17,096 bases of DNA, from positions 1 through 17,096 of the forward strand of contig CALCDS010000415.1 of the NCBI GenBank assembly GCA_937900065.1, read 5' to 3'. This DNA comes from an uncultured Clostridiaceae bacterium. Lineage in GTDB: Bacteria > Bacillota > Clostridia > Clostridiales > Oxobacteraceae. Below the pieces are notes generated by a model. It was given only the letters and a program-made list of their open reading frames with translations, was not told the origin of the DNA and did not search any database. Position 1 is the first letter of the stretch. The number at the start of each line of letters is the position of its first letter. A program made the translations under genes and the position numbers. Shown here in pieces: positions 14,002 through 17,096 of this stretch.

Positions 14002-14952
14002 ATGAAAAGGATATTGGTAACCGGTGCGTTAGGCCAGATAGGCACGGAATTGGTACTTAAACTTAGAGATATTTATGGTGAAGGCAATGTGGTCGCAAGC
14101 GATATAAAAAGGAAGGATTGTCCTAAAATAGTCGAGTCGGGACCATTTGAAATAGTTGATGTAGTACAAGCACATCAAATCGCAGATGCTGCAAAAAAAT
14201 ATGATGTGGATATGATAATACACCTTGCAGCCCTATTATCGGCAGTGGGAGAAGCAAATCCGGCCAAAGCATGGAAAATAAACATGGGAGGGCTTTTCAA
14301 TACTCTTGAGGTGGCAAGGGAGCTTAAATGCTCGGTATTTACCCCAAGCTCGATTGGAGCTTTCGGAAATTCCACTCCAAAGGATAACACTCCCCAGGAT
14401 ACCATACAAAGGCCTGATACGATGTACGGCGTAACAAAAGTCGCAGGTGAGTTGCTTTGCGATTATTATTTTCATAAGTATGGCGTGGATACGAAAGGTG
14501 TGCGTTTTCCAGGGCTTATATCATATGAAACGCTCCCCGGAGGAGGAACTACCGATTATGCGGTTCATATATACTATGGTGCGGTTAAAGACCGCAGGTA
14601 TACATGCTACATCAAAAAGGGCACATATATGGATATGATGTATATGCCTGATGCATTGAATGCGGTAGTTACGCTCTGCGAGGCAGACCCGTCAAAGCTC
14701 ATTCACAGGAATGCGTTCAATATTTCGGCTATGAGTTTTGCACCTGAACATATCTATAATGAGATTAAAAAGAATATTCCTGAATTCGAGATGGATTATG
14801 ATGTCGACCCGGTAAGGCAGAGGATTGCGGAATCCTGGCCCAATTCGCTCGATGACAGTGCGGCAAGGGCAGAGTGGGGATGGAAGCCACACTATGATTT
14901 AACTTCTATGACAAAGGATATGCTTAAAAAGCTGAATGAGAAATTAAAATAA
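14002..14952 (+). CDS. SDR-type L-threonine 3-dehydrogenase (NAD-dependent epimerase family)
   Basis: The 316-aa protein is an extended short-chain dehydrogenase. It has the NAD-binding G8-x-x-G11-x-x-G14 motif (GALGQIG), D39 in VASDIKR after the second strand to select NAD, AALLSAVGE near 76, PSSIGAFG near 116, and the catalytic Y142-x3-K146 (YGVTK). RFPGLISYETLPGGGTTDYAVHIYYGA and MYMPDAL are typical of the bacterial and animal SDR-type threonine dehydrogenases. These oxidise L-threonine to 2-amino-3-oxobutyrate, which glycine C-acetyltransferase (kbl) cleaves to glycine and acetyl-CoA. No kbl follows here. A sugar-nucleotide epimerase is the alternative, less likely given these motifs. GGAGG at 13991-13995 lies 6 nt before the ATG. 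A short repeat copy lies directly upstream. Confidence 0.87.
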   Translation: MKRILVTGALGQIGTELVLKLRDIYGEGNVVASDIKRKDCPKIVESGPFEIVDVVQAHQIADAAKKYDVDMIIHLAALLSAVGEANPAKAWKINMGGLFNTLEVARELKCSVFTPSSIGAFGNSTPKDNTPQDTIQRPDTMYGVTKVAGELLCDYYFHKYGVDTKGVRFPGLISYETLPGGGTTDYAVHIYYGAVKDRRYTCYIKKGTYMDMMYMPDALNAVVTLCEADPSKLIHRNAFNISAMSFAPEHIYNEIKKNIPEFEMDYDVDPVRQRIAESWPNSLDDSAARAEWGWKPHYDLTSMTKDMLKKLNEKLK

Positions 14953-14972
14953 AGGTGATACCACCATTATTT
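14947..14972 (+). terminator. Probable terminator overlapping the tdh-like stop codon
   Basis: AAATAAAGGTG (14947-14957), loop ATAC, and CACCATTATTT (14962-14972) form an 11-bp stem with one mismatch. The first arm includes the stop codon. The U-tract is only TTATTT within the stem, so efficiency is unclear. Confidence 0.4.
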
Positions 14973-15049
14973 AATGAAAATAGAGATTGCATATTCAGGT
15001 ATTTTAAGGCACAGTCTGGAAACATTAATGTACAACAATAAATAGACTA

Positions 15050-15078
15050 TTGACATAAGTTTATGCGATATGTAAAAT
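15050..15078 (+). promoter_or_regulatory. Sigma-A promoter for the T-box leader and gltX
   Basis: TTGACA (15050-15055), a 17-bp spacer and TAAAAT (15073-15078) form a near-consensus promoter. Transcription would start near 15085, just before the T-box structure. Confidence 0.75.
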
Positions 15079-15100
15079 AATAATCGCATATGATATGTTT

Positions 15101-15322
15101 TCAATGATGGGAATGAGTAGGCATGCTTGCCATAACAGAGAGCCGGTTTTAGGTGTGAGTCCGGTATGAGGAACATGTTGAATGAAGTCCTGGAGAATCC
15201 GTTAGGATAATATGTTCGAAGCGGATGGTATCCCTCCATTAAAGGGAATCAAGTGGGCATTGCTAAGTTAGGTGGTACCGCGGAAGATGACCTTCCGTCC
15301 TATTTTGGACGGAAGGTTTTTT
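15101..15322 (+). promoter_or_regulatory. T-box riboswitch upstream of gltX, probably sensing tRNA-Glu
   Basis: The T-box core TTAGGTGGTACCGCGG (15268-15283) is present. It is followed by a perfect terminator: CCTTCCGTCC (15291-15300), loop TATTTT, GGACGGAAGG (15307-15316), T6 (15317-15322). Stem I is recognisable: an AGTA motif near 15116-15119, then GGCATG pairing by Watson-Crick and G-U pairs with CATGTT at 15174-15179. The next bases (15180-15186) read GAATGAA, offering GAA, a Glu codon, twice; either could be the specifier. Uncharged tRNA-Glu would favour the antiterminator and allow gltX transcription. The stem I start is approximate. Confidence 0.92.
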
Positions 15323-15345
15323 CATAAAAAGAGGAGGTTTCTATT

Positions 15346-16803
15346 ATGAGCGAAGTAAGAACGAGATTTGCACCCAGTCCGACCGGGTATATGCATATAG
15401 GCAATTTGAGGACTGGGCTTTATGCGTACCTGCTTGCTAAAAGGTATGGCGGAAAATTTATATTAAGGATTGAGGATACTGATCAGGAAAGGTATGTTGA
15501 AGGCGCGGTCGATGTGATATACAATGTGCTGAAAATAACCGGCCTTAAGCATGACGAAGGACCTGACATAGGAGGGCCTTATGGTCCATATGTGCAGAGC
15601 GAACGCAAGGATATATATAAAAAGTATGGAGATAAGCTTGTGGATTTAGGCGGTGCATATTACTGCTTCTGCTCTAAGGAGGAGATTGCAGATGTAAGGG
15701 AGCATTATAACAACGGCAGCCAGGGACCTTTCAAATATAATGATCCGTGCAGGTATTTGTCCACAGAGGAAGCAAGAAAAAGGATAGCTGCAGGCGAGTC
15801 CTATGTGATAAGGCAGAGGATCCCTGATACCGGAACTACGACATTTGAAGATGCCGTATTTGGCAAGATCACAGTGGAGAACAGCACATTAGACGAGAGT
15901 GTGCTTCTAAAATCGGATGGACTTCCCACATACAACTTTGCAAATGTTGTGGATGATCATCTTATGAAAATAACCCATGTTATGCGAGGAGTCGAGTACC
16001 TTCCTTCAACTCCTAAGTATAACCTTCTTTATAATGCATTCGGATGGGAGATTCCCACATATATACATCTTCCCCACATTGTAAAGGAAGACGGCAAGAA
16101 ACTCAGCAAGAGGGAAGGCGATGCTTCATTTGACGATTTTTATAATAAGGGTTATCTTGTAGATGCTATTGTAAACTATATCGCTTTGCTTGGATGGAAT
16201 CCAGGGACCAAGCAGGAGATTTTTTCACTCAAAGAGCTGGAAGAACAGTTTAGCATAGAAGGTTTGAGTAAATCTCCTGCAATGTTTGACATAAAAAAAT
16301 TGAACTGGCTTAACGGAGAATATATAAGGAAGATGCCGCTGGAGGATTTCCACAAGATGGCTTATCCATACTACAAAAAAGTTATAACAAGGAAGGACAT
16401 CGACCTTATGAAAATAAGCAGGCTTCTTCATGATAGGACCGAGGTATTTTATGAAATACCCCAGAATATAGATTTCTTTGAGAAGCTTCCTGAGTACGAT
16501 ATAAATTTGTATGTCCACAAAAAAATGAAGACCAACCTTGTAAATTCCGCAGAGAACCTTAAAGCAGCGTATGAAGCCTTAAAATCATTGGATGTATGGA
16601 ATGAAGAGAATGTAGAAGCGGCTTTGAAGGGAACTATACAAAAGTTGGGAGTTAAAAACGGACAGGTATTCTGGCCGGTTAGGACCGCATTGTCGGGGAA
16701 GCAGTTTACTCCCGGAGGAGCCATTGAGATTGCAGGAGTGCTTGGAAGGGATGAATCGTTAAGAAGGATTGAAATCGGCTTAAAAAAGCTTTCAGATGTA
16801 TAA
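15346..16803 (+). CDS. gltX: Glutamyl-tRNA synthetase
   Basis: The 485-aa class I synthetase attaches glutamate to tRNA-Glu. The HIGH-type motif is at 17-20 (HIGN in PSPTGYMHIGNLRTG) and the KMSKS-type motif at 252-256 (KLSKR). LRIEDTDQERYVEGA (about 40-54), the YYCFCSKEE cysteine pair, FANVVDDHLMKITHVMRGVEYLPSTPK and ALLGWNPG are family typical, and the C-terminal anticodon-binding helices are complete. Length matches bacterial GluRS. Whether it is discriminating or also charges tRNA-Gln cannot be told from this window. GAGGAGG at 15331-15337 lies 8 nt before the ATG. The T-box leader controls expression by glutamate-tRNA charging. No terminator is clear after the stop; mobile copy B starts 51 bp later. 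Confidence 0.98.
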   Translation: MSEVRTRFAPSPTGYMHIGNLRTGLYAYLLAKRYGGKFILRIEDTDQERYVEGAVDVIYNVLKITGLKHDEGPDIGGPYGPYVQSERKDIYKKYGDKLVDLGGAYYCFCSKEEIADVREHYNNGSQGPFKYNDPCRYLSTEEARKRIAAGESYVIRQRIPDTGTTTFEDAVFGKITVENSTLDESVLLKSDGLPTYNFANVVDDHLMKITHVMRGVEYLPSTPKYNLLYNAFGWEIPTYIHLPHIVKEDGKKLSKREGDASFDDFYNKGYLVDAIVNYIALLGWNPGTKQEIFSLKELEEQFSIEGLSKSPAMFDIKKLNWLNGEYIRKMPLEDFHKMAYPYYKKVITRKDIDLMKISRLLHDRTEVFYEIPQNIDFFEKLPEYDINLYVHKKMKTNLVNSAENLKAAYEALKSLDVWNEENVEAALKGTIQKLGVKNGQVFWPVRTALSGKQFTPGGAIEIAGVLGRDESLRRIEIGLKKLSDV

Positions 16804-16853
16804 AGGGCTTACTTTATATCGGATGTGAAATTGAAATAGGACTTTAAAAATTA

Positions 16854-17080
16854 GGCTCTGTTTAACAAAGCTGTTGATTTTTGAGCATCCCATTCGCCTG
16901 TTCGCACTTTTTAAGTTCTAAGGCTTATTGCTCTCGTTCATCAAGAACTTTTGCAAACTCACTTCGTGAGTCACAAAAGTTCTAGGATTCACTTCGGCAA
17001 TTTCGCCAAGAACTTATCAAAAGTGTTCACATTGCTCACTTGGATTGCTCAAAAAATCAACATTATACTTTAATATAGCC
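16854..17080 (+). mobile_element. Full-length MITE-like element, copy B (227 bp)
   Basis: A complete copy from GGCTCTGTTTAAC to TTTAATATAGCC. The flanking 8-mers at 16846-16853 and 17081-17088 are both AAAAATTA, a perfect target duplication. Its terminal inverted repeats are like those of copy A. Four alternating segments are present: AAGTTCT 16913-16919, AGAACTT 16944-16950, AAGTTCT 16977-16983, AGAACTT 17009-17015. Segments two and three extend into a perfect 10-bp stem (16944-16953 with 16974-16983) that encloses a second perfect stem (ACTCAC 16957-16962, GTGAGT 16966-16971). It encodes no protein. It has the same orientation as copy A and the fragment at 1-84. Confidence 0.92.
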
Positions 17081-17096
17081 AAAAATTATCATAATA

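Noticed and set aside
1..17096. CRISPR array, prophage or toxin-antitoxin/defence island
   Set aside because: The repeats are dispersed, of both orientations and without regular spacers. No integrase, phage structural, nuclease or toxin genes are present, and the SUKH-like gene alone is not enough to call an immunity locus.

Overview
The window looks like chromosomal DNA of an anaerobic, spore-forming, low-GC Gram-positive bacterium of class Clostridia. The evidence is AT-rich DNA, strong AGGAGG-type ribosome binding sites, heavy AGG/AGA and ATA codon use, a Spo0E-like phosphatase, a YaaR (DUF327) protein, a DUF421/DUF4363 pair, and a T-box leader ahead of gltX. I cannot name a genus from sequence alone.

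Layout, left to right. 1-84 is the truncated right end of a dispersed repeat. 313-2115 holds a membrane-anchored HD-GYP protein (probable c-di-GMP phosphodiesterase) and a small cysteine-rich protein whose C-terminus resembles the ribosomal L7/L12 C-terminal domain. 2288-5722 holds tex (S1-domain transcription accessory protein) and a metal-dependent amidohydrolase, with a short repeat copy between them. 5865-7006 holds a Spo0E-like gene with its own promoter and terminator, yaaR on the minus strand, and a tiny zinc-ribbon-like protein. 7103-8032 is class II fructose-bisphosphate aldolase (minus strand), with a promoter-like site and hairpin in its leader. 8204-8431 is a full-length mobile repeat. 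8447-9520 (minus) is a DUF421 membrane protein followed by a DUF4363 protein. 9918-11434 is a SUKH/SMI1-KNR4-like protein followed by a membrane-anchored bacterial PH-domain protein. 11595-13721 is a two-domain uridine-kinase-like nucleoside kinase and a small CmpB-type membrane protein. 14002-14952 is an SDR-type L-threonine 3-dehydrogenase. 15050-16803 is a promoter, T-box leader and gltX. 16854-17080 is a second full-length mobile repeat.

The genes are mostly independent housekeeping and signalling units, not one pathway. No phage, conjugation, CRISPR or known defence cluster is visible.

The strongest unexplained signal is the repeat family, with seven traces in 17 kb, all between genes. 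Two complete copies (228 and 227 bp) have imperfect terminal inverted repeats of about 39 bp, and each is flanked by a perfect 8-bp target duplication, so they moved as transposable units without encoding a transposase (MITE-like). Their interior carries four alternating complementary 7-mers that could form two mutually exclusive sets of hairpins. Shorter copies of about 85-90 bp keep only the ends and lie close to the starts of neighbouring genes.
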